Part shown: positions 36,535 through 45,962 of the stretch, piece after piece
Position numbering within the stretch: position 1 is the stretch's first letter
Layout: the number at the start of each line of letters is the position of its first letter
DNA from: Lachnospiraceae bacterium AC2012
GTDB lineage: Bacteria > Bacillota > Clostridia > Lachnospirales > Lachnospiraceae
Direction of reading: 5' to 3'
DNA length: 64,000 nucleotides
NCBI GenBank assembly: GCA_000702525.1
Contig: JNIN01000001.1
Location: forward strand, 1,054,001 to 1,118,000
Program-made: the position numbers and the translations under genes
The notes under the pieces: model-generated
What the model saw: the letters and a program-made list of their open reading frames with translations, nothing else
What the model was told of the DNA's origin: nothing
Databases searched by the model: none

Positions 36535-37440
36535 TTATCTCACTGCACCAATCAATGTCTGGATATCCTCCACTTGATGACGCTTCATATATTCTTCGAT
36601 TCCCTTGACAGCTTCTTCCGTCGCTGTAGGGTTATAGAAATTCGATGTACCCATAGATACTGCAGTTGCACCAGCCAGCATCATCTCGATACAATCCTCG
36701 GCTGTCTCACAACCACCCATACCGATAATCGGGATCTTCACCGCATTTGCAACTTCATATACCATACGAACGGCTACCGGATGTACGGCAGGGCCGGACA
36801 TACCGCCCGTCTTATTTGCAAGGACAAAGCTCTGTCTCTCAATATCAATCTTCATTCCGGTAATCGTATTAATGAGACTAACCACATCGGCTCCACCCGC
36901 TTCTGCTGCCTTCGCAATCTCTGTAATGCTTGTCACATTCGGACTTAATTTCATAATCACCGGCTGCGATGCGTGCGCCTTAATCACCTTCGTAATATGC
37001 TCTACCCCCTTTGGATTGGTTCCAAAGGAGATTCCGCCCTCTTTTACATTTGGACAGGAAATGTTAATTTCCAGCATATCCACACGCTTCTCAGCGGATA
37101 ATTTATCCACAACTTCCAGATATTCCTCTTCTGTATGTCCACAGACATTAACAATGACCCTGGTATCAAAGTCTTCTAAGAATTTTAAGTCTCTTTCGAT
37201 AAAGGTATCGATCCCCGGATTCTGAAGTCCGATCGCATTTAACATACCACCACGAACTTCCGCTACACGAGGAGTTGGATTTCCAGGCCAAGGTACATTG
37301 GCAACGCCTTTTGTCACCACTGCACCCAGTTTGTTTAAATCCACAAATTCACTATATTCCATACCGGAGCCAAAGGTTCCGGATGCTGTCATAATCGGAT
37401 TTTTCAGGGTTACGCCTGCTAAATTTACGGATGTATTCAT
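36535..37440 (-). CDS. pyrD: Dihydroorotate dehydrogenase B, catalytic subunit
   Basis: A 301-residue class 1B enzyme. The active-site cysteine is in NISCPNVKEGGISFG (about residue 131), preceded by GTFGSGMEYSEFVDLNKLGAVVTKG and followed by the FMN-phosphate region GMGGCETAED. Class 1B enzymes pass electrons through PyrK to NAD+, and pyrK overlaps this gene by one base, supporting the assignment. It oxidises dihydroorotate to orotate. Confidence 0.95.
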   Translation of the reverse strand: MNTSVNLAGVTLKNPIMTASGTFGSGMEYSEFVDLNKLGAVVTKGVANVPWPGNPTPRVAEVRGGMLNAIGLQNPGIDTFIERDLKFLEDFDTRVIVNVCGHTEEEYLEVVDKLSAEKRVDMLEINISCPNVKEGGISFGTNPKGVEHITKVIKAHASQPVIMKLSPNVTSITEIAKAAEAGGADVVSLINTITGMKIDIERQSFVLANKTGGMSGPAVHPVAVRMVYEVANAVKIPIIGMGGCETAEDCIEMMLAGATAVSMGTSNFYNPTATEEAVKGIEEYMKRHQVEDIQTLIGAVR

Positions 37441-38225
37441 TAGATTTCCACCTCCGTACTTAAGAATACCGGTCCATCAACACAAACTCTCTTGTTATGT
37501 ACCTTGGAGTGATCATCCACTTCCTTTGACTGGCAGACACATCCCAGGCATGCACCGACGCCACAAGCCATACGCTCTTCCATAGAGACATATACCTTGA
37601 TACCCTTCTCCAGACCAAATTCTTTCAGCCCGCGAAGCATCGGCTTTGGTCCGCAGGAGAGAATCACATCTGCTGTCAGTCCCTGCTCTTTGATAGCATC
37701 AATAACCGTTCCGTGTGTTCCAAGTGAACCATCATCGGTTGCAATATAAAGTGTCGATACTTTCTCGAATTCCGCAGTTAAGAAGGTATCCTTGTTACGG
37801 TATCCCATCACACAGAGGATATCCTCCTTCTTTTTCCCTGCTTTATATAATTGCTTGGCCGTCTCTAACATTGGTGGTACACCGATACCACCACCTACGA
37901 GGATACATTTCTCGCCCTGATCCAGCGGGAAACCATTGCCAAGCGGTCCCATGATCTTTATTTTATCTCCGGCTCTATAACCGGATAACTCTTCCGTACC
38001 AGCTCCTACGACGCGGTAGACCAAACGCAGTACTTTGCCCTCTGTATCAATTTCACAAAGGGAAATCGGGCGTGGCAGCTTTCTTGCGCCATCGCGACTA
38101 TAGAGGGATACAAACTGTCCGCAAACAGCCATCGTAGCAATCTCCGTCTTAATCCACATACTATAGATGCCCGGCTGTAACATTTCCTGGGAAATCACAA
38201 CTCCCGTATCAACTATCTTCTTCAT
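37440..38225 (-). CDS. pyrK: Dihydroorotate dehydrogenase B, electron transfer subunit
   Basis: A 261-residue FAD and [2Fe-2S] protein. It has the ferredoxin-reductase FAD motif RPISLCEID (about residues 53-61), the NAD region GGGIGVPPML and the C-terminal cluster ligands in ACGVGACLGCVCQ with a fourth cysteine in RVCVDGPVF. It takes electrons from PyrD to NAD+. It abuts pyrF (1 base) and overlaps pyrD. Confidence 0.95.
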   Translation of the reverse strand: MKKIVDTGVVISQEMLQPGIYSMWIKTEIATMAVCGQFVSLYSRDGARKLPRPISLCEIDTEGKVLRLVYRVVGAGTEELSGYRAGDKIKIMGPLGNGFPLDQGEKCILVGGGIGVPPMLETAKQLYKAGKKKEDILCVMGYRNKDTFLTAEFEKVSTLYIATDDGSLGTHGTVIDAIKEQGLTADVILSCGPKPMLRGLKEFGLEKGIKVYVSMEERMACGVGACLGCVCQSKEVDDHSKVHNKRVCVDGPVFLSTEVEI

Positions 38226-38226
38226 C

Positions 38227-39150
38227 TTACTTACCTAATGCTCCATTAATATCGTTCTTCATTGCAATGACAGCTGCTCTAGAAGCCTCTGCAAAATTCT
38301 CTTCGCCGTACTTCTTGTATTCTTCCTGCTGGTAGGCAGCGATGATACCGCGGCTACTGTTAACAATGGCGCCAAGTCCATCCGGATTAAAGAAGTTCAC
38401 GAGATCCTTGCCTCTTCCACCCTGTGCACCATAGCCAGGTACGAGGATATAAGCATGTGGCATCAGCTTACGAAGTTCTGCGCCCATCTCTGGATACGTT
38501 GCACCAACAACCGCACCAACTTCACTATAAGAGCCATCCATACAATCAGCTCCCCAACTATTAACTTTTTCAGCGACATGTTCATAAAGGGGTTTTCCAT
38601 CAATGATACGATCCTGGAATTCTCCAGAGGATGGATTAGAAGTTTTAACAAGAACGAATATACCGCGGTCTTCTTTCTTACAGATATCAACGAAAGGAGT
38701 AATACCGTCGGAACCAAGATAAGGATTTACAGTAGCGAAATCTTCAGAAAATGGAGCATAGGTTTTCGAACCAACCTGAATTTTACCAAGATGCGCAATC
38801 GCATAGGATTCGGAAGTAGAACCAATATCACCACGCTTTACATCACCAATAACAATTAAGCCCTTCTCATGGCAATAATCAACGGTACGCTGAAATGCTA
38901 CGAGACCAGGGATACCAAACTGTTCATACATCGCAATCTGTGGCTTCACAGCTGGAATCAAGTCGTAAGTGGCATCTACAATAGCTTTGTTAAACTGAAA
39001 AATAGCCTCTGACGCAGCTTCTAATGTCTCACCGTATTCTTCAAATACAGGCTTTAGAATATGCTGTGGAATCATAGGCATCTTTGGGTCCAGGCCAACT
39101 ACAATAGGGGCACCGGTCTTTTCAATTTTGTCGATCAGATTTTTGATCAT
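38227..39150 (-). CDS. pyrF: Orotidine 5'-phosphate decarboxylase, type 2
   Basis: A 307-residue decarboxylase that turns OMP into UMP. The catalytic DVKRGD (Asp-Lys-Asp) lies in VIGDVKRGDIGST; the N-terminal VVGLDPKMPMIP is also conserved. At 307 residues it belongs to the long (type 2, mycobacterial/clostridial) class, not the roughly 240-residue form of E. coli. First gene of the pyr operon. Confidence 0.93.
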   Translation of the reverse strand: MIKNLIDKIEKTGAPIVVGLDPKMPMIPQHILKPVFEEYGETLEAASEAIFQFNKAIVDATYDLIPAVKPQIAMYEQFGIPGLVAFQRTVDYCHEKGLIVIGDVKRGDIGSTSESYAIAHLGKIQVGSKTYAPFSEDFATVNPYLGSDGITPFVDICKKEDRGIFVLVKTSNPSSGEFQDRIIDGKPLYEHVAEKVNSWGADCMDGSYSEVGAVVGATYPEMGAELRKLMPHAYILVPGYGAQGGRGKDLVNFFNPDGLGAIVNSSRGIIAAYQQEEYKKYGEENFAEASRAAVIAMKNDINGALGK

Positions 39151-39199
39151 GCGTAACCTCTTTCCCGTGTTTTCACGTAATTCTTATGGAATTATTTAT

Positions 39200-39235
39200 A
39201 GATATAAAGAGTTCTTATAAATGAAGAACTCTTTA
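39200..39235 (-). terminator. Terminator downstream of hflX
   Basis: AAAGAGTTCTT (39206-39216) pairs with AAGAACTCTTT around a 7-nt loop; the minus-strand tail is TATATC-rich and weak. Confidence 0.45.
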
Positions 39236-39258
39236 ATCTTTCAAAATTATAATGATTG

Positions 39259-40515
39259 TTACTCTATTATGCAAGAGGAAATCTTGCCATACGTTGCTCT
39301 TGTTACATATGCGGACACATGAATTCCATCTTCTTCATAGGATTCTTTCTGTAATTCTCCCGTTTTTCGAATTTCTTCCAGAAGTCCCATATCTTTATAT
39401 GTGAGCACAGCTTCTTTCACAAAAATACGATCTTCTCTCAAGAATTCCTCGAGTGCATCACAGGCTTCTGTCAGACCCGTCTTCTCCTTCGCGGAGATTC
39501 GAAGCACCTTATTCGCACGGAAATCATGCAGCGGATTCGTATCCGTCAGTTTATCGCATTTATTAAATAGCGTAAGAATCTTTTTATTACTAACACCGAG
39601 TTCTGCCAATGTCTCGTAGACAATTCGCATCTGATCATCCATCTGTGGATTGGATGCATCGACAACATGTACGACATAATCTGCATAAACCGCTTCTTCC
39701 AATGTTGACTTAAAAGCATCAATCAGGTGATGTGGCAGTTTCCGGATAAAGCCGACCGTATCCGTAAGCAGAATCTCATCATTTCCAGGAAGCTTCATCT
39801 TACGTGTCGTGGTATCCAACGTCGCAAAGAGCTGATCCTCCGCGAGAATTCCAGCATCCGTCAACGCATTCAGAAGTGTCGACTTACCGGCATTCGTATA
39901 TCCAACAATGGCTGCCACCGGAAGGGCGTTTCGCTCCCTCTGCTTTCGGGTCAGGTCACGATGCGCTTCTATCTTCTTTAATTCCTGCTTTAATTTTGAG
40001 ATACGTCCGGAAATGACACGGCGATCGGATTCCAGCTTTGTCTCACCCGGTCCTCTGGTACCAATACCACCACCCAGTCTGGACATCGACGTACCAAACC
40101 CGGCAAGTCTTGTCATACGATAACGAAGCTGCGCCAATTCTACCTGAATCTTACCTTCTGCAGACTTTGCATGATTCGCAAAGATATCAAGGATGACGAG
40201 CGTTCGGTCCATGACTTTTACACCCAGTGCATCCTCAAGATTCTTCATCTGCGCAGGGCTAAGTTCGTCATCGCAGACAACGCCGGTCGCATCATATTCA
40301 TAAATCATTTCCTTTAATTCTTCGATCTTACCCTTACCGAGATACGTTCCGGAAATCGGTGCCGAGAGATTCTGGATCATCGTTCCAACCGTCTCCGCTC
40401 CGGCAGTTTTCACTAATTCTTTTAATTCTTCTATGGAATCGGCGGTATGATCCTTCTCCTCTGTATTCACAGCAAATAAGATCAACCGTTCCTGTACATC
40501 TTTTATTTCGTTCAT
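39259..40515 (-). CDS. hflX: GTPase HflX
   Basis: A 418-residue ribosome-associated GTPase. The N-terminal HflX domain (about residues 1-190; SAPISGTYLGKGKIEEL, then RLGGGIGTRGPGETKLE) is followed by a G domain with G1 VGYTNAGKSTLL, G3 DTVGFI and G4 NKCD. HflX splits stalled or hibernating 70S ribosomes under stress. The start overlaps the TPR lipoprotein gene by 4 bases. Confidence 0.93.
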   Translation of the reverse strand: MNEIKDVQERLILFAVNTEEKDHTADSIEELKELVKTAGAETVGTMIQNLSAPISGTYLGKGKIEELKEMIYEYDATGVVCDDELSPAQMKNLEDALGVKVMDRTLVILDIFANHAKSAEGKIQVELAQLRYRMTRLAGFGTSMSRLGGGIGTRGPGETKLESDRRVISGRISKLKQELKKIEAHRDLTRKQRERNALPVAAIVGYTNAGKSTLLNALTDAGILAEDQLFATLDTTTRKMKLPGNDEILLTDTVGFIRKLPHHLIDAFKSTLEEAVYADYVVHVVDASNPQMDDQMRIVYETLAELGVSNKKILTLFNKCDKLTDTNPLHDFRANKVLRISAKEKTGLTEACDALEEFLREDRIFVKEAVLTYKDMGLLEEIRKTGELQKESYEEDGIHVSAYVTRATYGKISSCIIE

Positions 40516-41510
40516 TCACTTTCTCCAACGATATTTGTATATGGTCCATTGACTCTGGTCTGTAAGAATGTAATCTCACGAAGCATCTCTGAATCATTTG
40601 GATAATCTTCGATATATTTTAAAGCATTCGTATACGCCGTCTTAAAGTCGCCGGTATACTCTAAGGCACCAATTTCATTTTTTAGAAGTTCCTGTTCATT
40701 GGTAACCTCATCTAGTGCAAGCGCTTCCTGATAGGTTGCAAGGGCATCTGCATAGTCCCCATTTTGCATCTGAATATTTCCCAGTGCATTCAATGACTCC
40801 GATGTCTTATCCGCAGAATTTGCATATTCTTCGATATATTCCTGGCTCTTCTCTTCATCTCCTGAGGCGTCATAGACCTTGGCAAGATAAAGCAGGGCAT
40901 CTTCCGAGCCTTTGTCCTCTGCCTTTTCTAACGCCTTCACTGCTGCATCATACTGACCCAATAAGAGATAGACTCTGCCGCGGCCGATATAATTCTCCAC
41001 TGAACTTCCCTCTATGGCAAGCGCAAGATTCAAGTACTCCAGTGCTTCATCGCTATATCCCAGTGCCTCGAGATTCTCATAGATGGCAATATAAAGGTCG
41101 TAATTATCTTCCTCTACCGCGATGGCAGACTTATAATCCTTCAATCCCTTCTCTGACTCATTTTCATTCAAATAGATTCCACCACGTAAAAACAGGGGAT
41201 CCGAACTATCGTCATCATAGTTGATCAAGGCGGTATAGGTCTCAATCGCGCCTTCAAAATCATTGTTCAAATACTGCGCCGCAGCCTTGTAATAACAGAC
41301 ATCCACTGCCTCTGCGGAAACGGTCATTCCGGAATACCCCAGCGCTTCATCAAATTCCTTGATGGCACCTTCATAATCTCCAGAAGTAAGTAAATCGATT
41401 CCCGCCTCCTTCGCTTCATGCAAACTGGATGCATTTCCAGAGATGCATCCAGTCAAAAGTGTTGCTGTACATACCAGGGTCAAAAACAAGCCCACTACTT
41501 TTCTTTTCAT
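40512..41510 (-). CDS. TPR-repeat lipoprotein
   Basis: A 332-residue lipoprotein with a signal peptide ending in TLLTGC (lipidated Cys22). Residues about 32-310 are tandem TPR units (SGDYEGAIKEFDEAL, NNDFEGAIETYTALI, LLGQYDAAVKALEKA, NGDYADALATYQEAL), eight by my count. It should be on the outer face of the membrane and hold protein partners. It lies between the CNNM-type membrane protein and hflX in one transcript. Confidence 0.88.
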   Translation of the reverse strand: MKRKVVGLFLTLVCTATLLTGCISGNASSLHEAKEAGIDLLTSGDYEGAIKEFDEALGYSGMTVSAEAVDVCYYKAAAQYLNNDFEGAIETYTALINYDDDSSDPLFLRGGIYLNENESEKGLKDYKSAIAVEEDNYDLYIAIYENLEALGYSDEALEYLNLALAIEGSSVENYIGRGRVYLLLGQYDAAVKALEKAEDKGSEDALLYLAKVYDASGDEEKSQEYIEEYANSADKTSESLNALGNIQMQNGDYADALATYQEALALDEVTNEQELLKNEIGALEYTGDFKTAYTNALKYIEDYPNDSEMLREITFLQTRVNGPYTNIVGESE

Positions 41511-41526
41511 TTCTAACTAACTCTCT

Positions 41527-42831
41527 CTATTCTTCTTCCAATTCTTTCTGCTGTCGTGCTACGAAATCCTCGAGTGACTCCGGGAAACGTATATGCACCT
41601 TCTCAATTCGATTTCTGCCAACCTCTGCCACACGCACAATCACGCCTGCAGAAGAAACATAGGTCTCTCCCTCTTCCGGGAAATGATCGAATTCACCTGT
41701 CAGATATCCACCAATCGTATCATAGTCTTCCGACTCGAATCCCAATGGCAGTATATTACATAAATCCTCCAGATTCATAGAACCTAAAACATCGAATTCC
41801 TGATGCGGTTCTTCATCTGTTGGGACAATATCATCCTCTTCATCCTGATCGTATTCATCTCGAATTTCACCAACCAGTTCTTCTAACAAATCTTCCAATG
41901 TTACGAGACCCGCAACTGCGCCATACTCATCTAAGACAATGGCCATGGGCTGCGATTTCTCTCGCATCTCCTGGAATAATTCCGATGCATTCTTTTGCTC
42001 ATAGGTAAAATAGGCATCGCGCAGATAATCCCGGATGGTAAAGGACTTCTGCTTCTTTGGCAACAGTAAATCCTTCATATTGATGATTCCGATGATGTGG
42101 TCCGTATCGCCTTCGTAGACCGGCATACGCGTTAACATTTCCTGCTGAAAAACTTCTAACAGTTTCTCATAAGACCAAGTGACATTGATCATCGTCATAT
42201 CAATTCTTGGAATCATGACCTCATGCGCTGTCGCATCGGAAAAATCAAACAGGTTATGAATGTATTTCTTCTCGTCCTGCTCAATGACACCATTTTCATG
42301 ACTCACATCTACGATGGTTCGCAATTCCTCTTCTGTCAGTGCTTCCGGCTTGGCATTCGGATCTACACGAAACAGTCGAATCACGATGCGGGAAAGCTGA
42401 TTTACCACGACAATCACCGGTGTAAGGACATTCATCAACGTCCAGATGATTCCCGCGACACGAAGGGAGAACTGCGTCGCACGGATCGATGCCATCGTCT
42501 TCGGTGAAATCTCACCAAAGATCAAAATTAAAAGTGTCAAAATACCCGTTGCAATACCGGCACCATAGCTTCCAAGCATCTTCACAGCAATGGTGGTAGC
42601 AAGCGAGGAAGCAGATAGATTTACAATGTTATTGCCAATCAGAATGGCACTTAACATCTTATTCTTGTCATCCGTAACTTTCAAAACTTTTCTCGCACGC
42701 TTATTTCCATTATCTGCAAGCGTACGCATCTTAATCCTGCTAACGGTCGTCAAAGCTGTCTCTGCGCTGGAGAAAAATGCAGATAAGAACAGCAAGATCA
42801 CTAAGATTAGAATCTGTATGACGTCTGTCAT
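41527..42831 (-). CDS. CNNM/HlyC-CorC-family membrane protein
   Basis: A 434-residue protein: DUF21/CNNM membrane domain with about four helices (residues about 5-150; FFSSAETALTTVSRIKMRTLAD), a CBS pair (about 205-330; MIPRIDMTMINV, PVYEGDTDHIIGIINMKDLL) and a CorC_HlyC domain (about 345-425). Relatives act in Mg2+ export or Mg/Co homeostasis; older names call them hemolysins, without good evidence. First gene of a three-gene run with the TPR lipoprotein and hflX. Confidence 0.9.
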   Translation of the reverse strand: MTDVIQILILVILLFLSAFFSSAETALTTVSRIKMRTLADNGNKRARKVLKVTDDKNKMLSAILIGNNIVNLSASSLATTIAVKMLGSYGAGIATGILTLLILIFGEISPKTMASIRATQFSLRVAGIIWTLMNVLTPVIVVVNQLSRIVIRLFRVDPNAKPEALTEEELRTIVDVSHENGVIEQDEKKYIHNLFDFSDATAHEVMIPRIDMTMINVTWSYEKLLEVFQQEMLTRMPVYEGDTDHIIGIINMKDLLLPKKQKSFTIRDYLRDAYFTYEQKNASELFQEMREKSQPMAIVLDEYGAVAGLVTLEDLLEELVGEIRDEYDQDEEDDIVPTDEEPHQEFDVLGSMNLEDLCNILPLGFESEDYDTIGGYLTGEFDHFPEEGETYVSSAGVIVRVAEVGRNRIEKVHIRFPESLEDFVARQQKELEEE

Positions 42832-42904
42832 AACTCCTCCTTCATTTGGTCAAACTCAATACAATCAACTCATTATACCAAATTTCTCCAACGAATACAC
42901 CCGC

Positions 42905-42960
42905 AAGAAAAACGAAAGCTTAGGCCGGACTCCAAGGAAGAATCTCCGACCTAAGCTTTG
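42905..42960 (-). terminator. Terminator of the arabinose operon
   Basis: On the minus strand AAAGCTTAGG pairs with CCTAAGCTTT, with an inner TCGGA/TCCGG, and runs into CGTTTTTCTT, just after the transaldolase stop. Confidence 0.8.
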
Positions 42961-42985
42961 GCATCTCTATTCTGTCTTTTCTATT

Positions 42986-43645
42986 TTATTCTCCAAATAC
43001 TTTGACATAATCCTGCTTGAATTTCTCAATACCGGAATCCGTAAGTGGATGATGAAGCATCTGCTCTAATACCTTATATGGAACCGTTGCGATATCTGCA
43101 CCAGACAGCGCACAATCAACAACATGAAGTGGATTACGAACGGATGCTGCAATAATCTGTGTTTCGATATCGCCATAGTTATCGAACATTTCTCGAATGG
43201 TTGCAACGAGATCCATACCAACCGTACTGATATCATCCAAGCGTCCCAGGAACGGACTGACATACGTTGCACCTGCTCTTGCAGCAAGGAGTGCCTGCGC
43301 CGGTGTGAAAATCAAAGTACAGTTAGTAGGAATTCCTTTTTCGGACAGTGCCTTGATCGCTTTTAAACCTTCTGCTGTCATTGGAATCTTTACAACCATA
43401 TGCTGTGGATCCAAAGCATAGATTTCTTCGCCTTCACGAATCATATCCTCGGCCTTTTCTGTTGTCGCCTTTACTTCTCCAGAAATTGGTCCATCGACAA
43501 TCGTTGTAATCTCCTTCAATGTCTGGGCATAATCCCGGCCCTCTTTTGCAATCAGACTCGGATTTGTTGTAACTCCGGAAATAACCCCCATATCATTTGC
43601 TTTTCTAATCTCGTCTACGTTCGCTGTGTCTAAGAAAAATCTCAT
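42986..43645 (-). CDS. tal: Transaldolase/fructose-6-phosphate aldolase family
   Basis: A 219-residue short (TalC/FSA-type) protein. The Schiff-base lysine is Lys86 in [20 protein letters not shown] and [12 protein letters not shown] are typical of the subfamily. By context, as last gene of araA-araB-araD-tal, it acts as a transaldolase that moves the xylulose 5-phosphate from arabinose into the pentose phosphate pathway. Confidence 0.92.
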   Translation of the reverse strand: MRFFLDTANVDEIRKANDMGVISGVTTNPSLIAKEGRDYAQTLKEITTIVDGPISGEVKATTEKAEDMIREGEEIYALDPQHMVVKIPMTAEGLKAIKALSEKGIPTNCTLIFTPAQALLAARAGATYVSPFLGRLDDISTVGMDLVATIREMFDNYGDIETQIIAASVRNPLHVVDCALSGADIATVPYKVLEQMLHHPLTDSGIEKFKQDYVKVFGE

Positions 43646-43665
43646 AATATCCTCCTATTTCTCTT

Positions 43666-44361
43666 CTACTTCTGTCCATAATAAGCATTCGGTCCATGCT
43701 TTCTCATATAATGTTTATCCTGCAAATACTGTGGTGCAGGCTGCACATGCGAATTGATCAGCTCTGTTCGATATGCCATCTTGGCAACCTCTTCTAGAAC
43801 CACTGCTGATTCTACCGCCTTCACCGGATTTTTGCCCCAGGCAAAGGGGCCATGATTCTTGCAAAGTGCTGCGGAGACCGCGATATGGTCAATCGAACGC
43901 ATCGCAAATTCCTGCACAATCAATTTCCCTGTATTCAATTCATAGGCTTCCTCCAGCTCTTCCTTTGTCAAACAACGAAGGGTTGGAATATCGCCATAGA
44001 AATAATCCGCATGCGTCGTTCCATAACACGGGATGCTCCTACCGGACTGTGCAAAGCTTGTCGCATACGAAGAATGCGTATGAACAACACCGCCGATGTC
44101 CTCCCAACACTTATAAAGATACGCATGGGTTGCAGTATCCGAACTTGGATTCAAATTGCCTTCCACTTTATTACCATCGAAGTCAACCAATACGATATCC
44201 TGCCATTTCAAATCCTCATAAGGTACGCCGGATGGCTTAATGGCAAAGAGTCCCTTCTCTCTGTCAACACCACTGACATTGCCCCATGTAAATGTTACAA
44301 GATTGTATTTTGGAAGAAGCATATTGGCTTCATATACTTCCTGCTTTAATTCCTCTAACAC
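43666..44361 (-). CDS. araD: L-ribulose-5-phosphate 4-epimerase
   Basis: A 231-residue class II aldolase-fold enzyme that makes D-xylulose 5-phosphate. Zinc ligands are His in VVHTHSSYA (about residues 95-97) and the later one in CKNHGPFAWG; NLVTFTWGNVSGVD at the start and the KPSGVPYEDL loop are diagnostic. It overlaps the kinase gene by 7 bases. Confidence 0.95.
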   Translation of the reverse strand: MLEELKQEVYEANMLLPKYNLVTFTWGNVSGVDREKGLFAIKPSGVPYEDLKWQDIVLVDFDGNKVEGNLNPSSDTATHAYLYKCWEDIGGVVHTHSSYATSFAQSGRSIPCYGTTHADYFYGDIPTLRCLTKEELEEAYELNTGKLIVQEFAMRSIDHIAVSAALCKNHGPFAWGKNPVKAVESAVVLEEVAKMAYRTELINSHVQPAPQYLQDKHYMRKHGPNAYYGQK

Positions 44362-45941
44362 CGAATCGCCTCTCTTTCTACCGAAAGTGCAACCTTATAT
44401 CTGTCTACAAAAGCATTGAATCCAGCCACATCACCGGCATCCGGTGAAAGCGTAGAGCTCTCTGCATTACAAAATACTTTGTCACTCAGATAAGATTCCA
44501 GCGTCTCCTCATCTTCACGCCAAATCGTGTAGGCAGCAAGCAATGCCATACCATAAGGTCCACCTTCTCCCGCTGTCTTCATCACAGAAATCGGTGCATC
44601 CACAGCTGCTGCAAGGATAGACTGTCCAACCACGGGTGTCTTAAAGAAACCACCATGACCATACATCTTATCGATGCGAATATTCTCCTCTTTGGTAAGA
44701 ATATCCAATCCCACTTTCAATGTGGCAAGTGCGGACATAATATGCGTTCTCATAAAGTTTGCAAGATTGAAGGTAGCATCCGGTTCACGGATAAAGAGTG
44801 GCTTACCTGCATCTAAGTCCGTTACTCCTTCTCCGGAATAATAGTTAAAGGACAACAGTCCTCCACAATCCTTGTCACCTTCCATCGCCTTATTAAAGAG
44901 CATTGGGAAAATCTTTCCCGGATCTGTCTCGCCACCGGCAAGACCAGAGAATTCACATAATAAATTCACCCATGCATTGATATCCGAAGTACAGTTATTA
45001 CAATGCACCATGGCAACCGGTGCGCCAGCAGGTGTTGTCACCATATCCAGTTCTCTATGCACGCCCAGTTTTTTATCCACGACTACCATCGCAAAATCGG
45101 ACGTACCTGCGGATACATTTCCAGTTCTGACACAAACCGAATTTGTCGCAACCATACCCGTTCCGGCATCACCTTCCGGTGGTGCAAATGGAATGCCAAC
45201 CTCAAGGTCACCCTCGGGATCTAAGAGTTTGGCTCCGTCCGCTGTCAAAATTCCAGCTTTTTCACCTGCAACCAATACCTCTGGCAAAATATCGAGAAGC
45301 TGCCAGGAAAATCCACAATTTTCGATCAAATGATTGAAGATATCCACCATCTTCTGATCATATGTCATCTTCTCACTGTCAATCGGAAACATTCCGGATG
45401 CTTCTCCAACGCCCATCACATGTCGTCCCGTCAGGCGATAGTGAATATACCCTGCCAAGGTCGTGAGATGCGAAAGATTAGGCAGATGCGATTCTCCATT
45501 CAGGATTGCCTGATAGAGATGTGCGATACTCCAGCGCTGCGGAATATTAAAATCAAATGCCGCGGTTAATTTCTCTGCTGCCTCTCCGGTAATCGTATTT
45601 CTCCAAGTACGAAATTCCGTAAGAGGGTTCCCTTCCGCATCCAGCGGAAGGTAGCCATGCATCATAGCGGAAATTCCAATCGCGCCGACTCTCTTTAAAG
45701 TCACGCCATATTGATTGGAAACATCCTTCTTTAAATTCTTATAACAATCCTGCAAACCGTCAATAATATCGTCCATGTGATAGGTCCAGATTCCATTTTC
45801 CAGACGATTCTCCCAACCATGATCACCCGATGCGATCGGTTCATAATGATCATCGAGTAGGGACGCCTTGATTCTTGTACTACCAAACTCGATTCCAAGA
45901 ACGGTTCTACCCTGTTCGATTGCTAATTTTCTATCTCCCAT
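44355..45941 (-). CDS. araB: FGGY-family kinase, L-ribulokinase by context
   Basis: A 528-residue sugar kinase with the ATPase fold: GIEFGSTRIKASLLD (phosphate loop 1), GNVSAGTSDFAMVV and a C-terminal MYGHGGFFKTPVVGQ. It differs from E. coli AraB and looks closer to the xylulokinase branch; in clostridial arabinose operons such proteins act as the ribulokinase. The araA and araD neighbours decide the call. Confidence 0.88.
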   Translation of the reverse strand: MGDRKLAIEQGRTVLGIEFGSTRIKASLLDDHYEPIASGDHGWENRLENGIWTYHMDDIIDGLQDCYKNLKKDVSNQYGVTLKRVGAIGISAMMHGYLPLDAEGNPLTEFRTWRNTITGEAAEKLTAAFDFNIPQRWSIAHLYQAILNGESHLPNLSHLTTLAGYIHYRLTGRHVMGVGEASGMFPIDSEKMTYDQKMVDIFNHLIENCGFSWQLLDILPEVLVAGEKAGILTADGAKLLDPEGDLEVGIPFAPPEGDAGTGMVATNSVCVRTGNVSAGTSDFAMVVVDKKLGVHRELDMVTTPAGAPVAMVHCNNCTSDINAWVNLLCEFSGLAGGETDPGKIFPMLFNKAMEGDKDCGGLLSFNYYSGEGVTDLDAGKPLFIREPDATFNLANFMRTHIMSALATLKVGLDILTKEENIRIDKMYGHGGFFKTPVVGQSILAAAVDAPISVMKTAGEGGPYGMALLAAYTIWREDEETLESYLSDKVFCNAESSTLSPDAGDVAGFNAFVDRYKVALSVEREAIRC

Positions 45942-45962
45942 GTTTTGAACCCCCTTAGAACA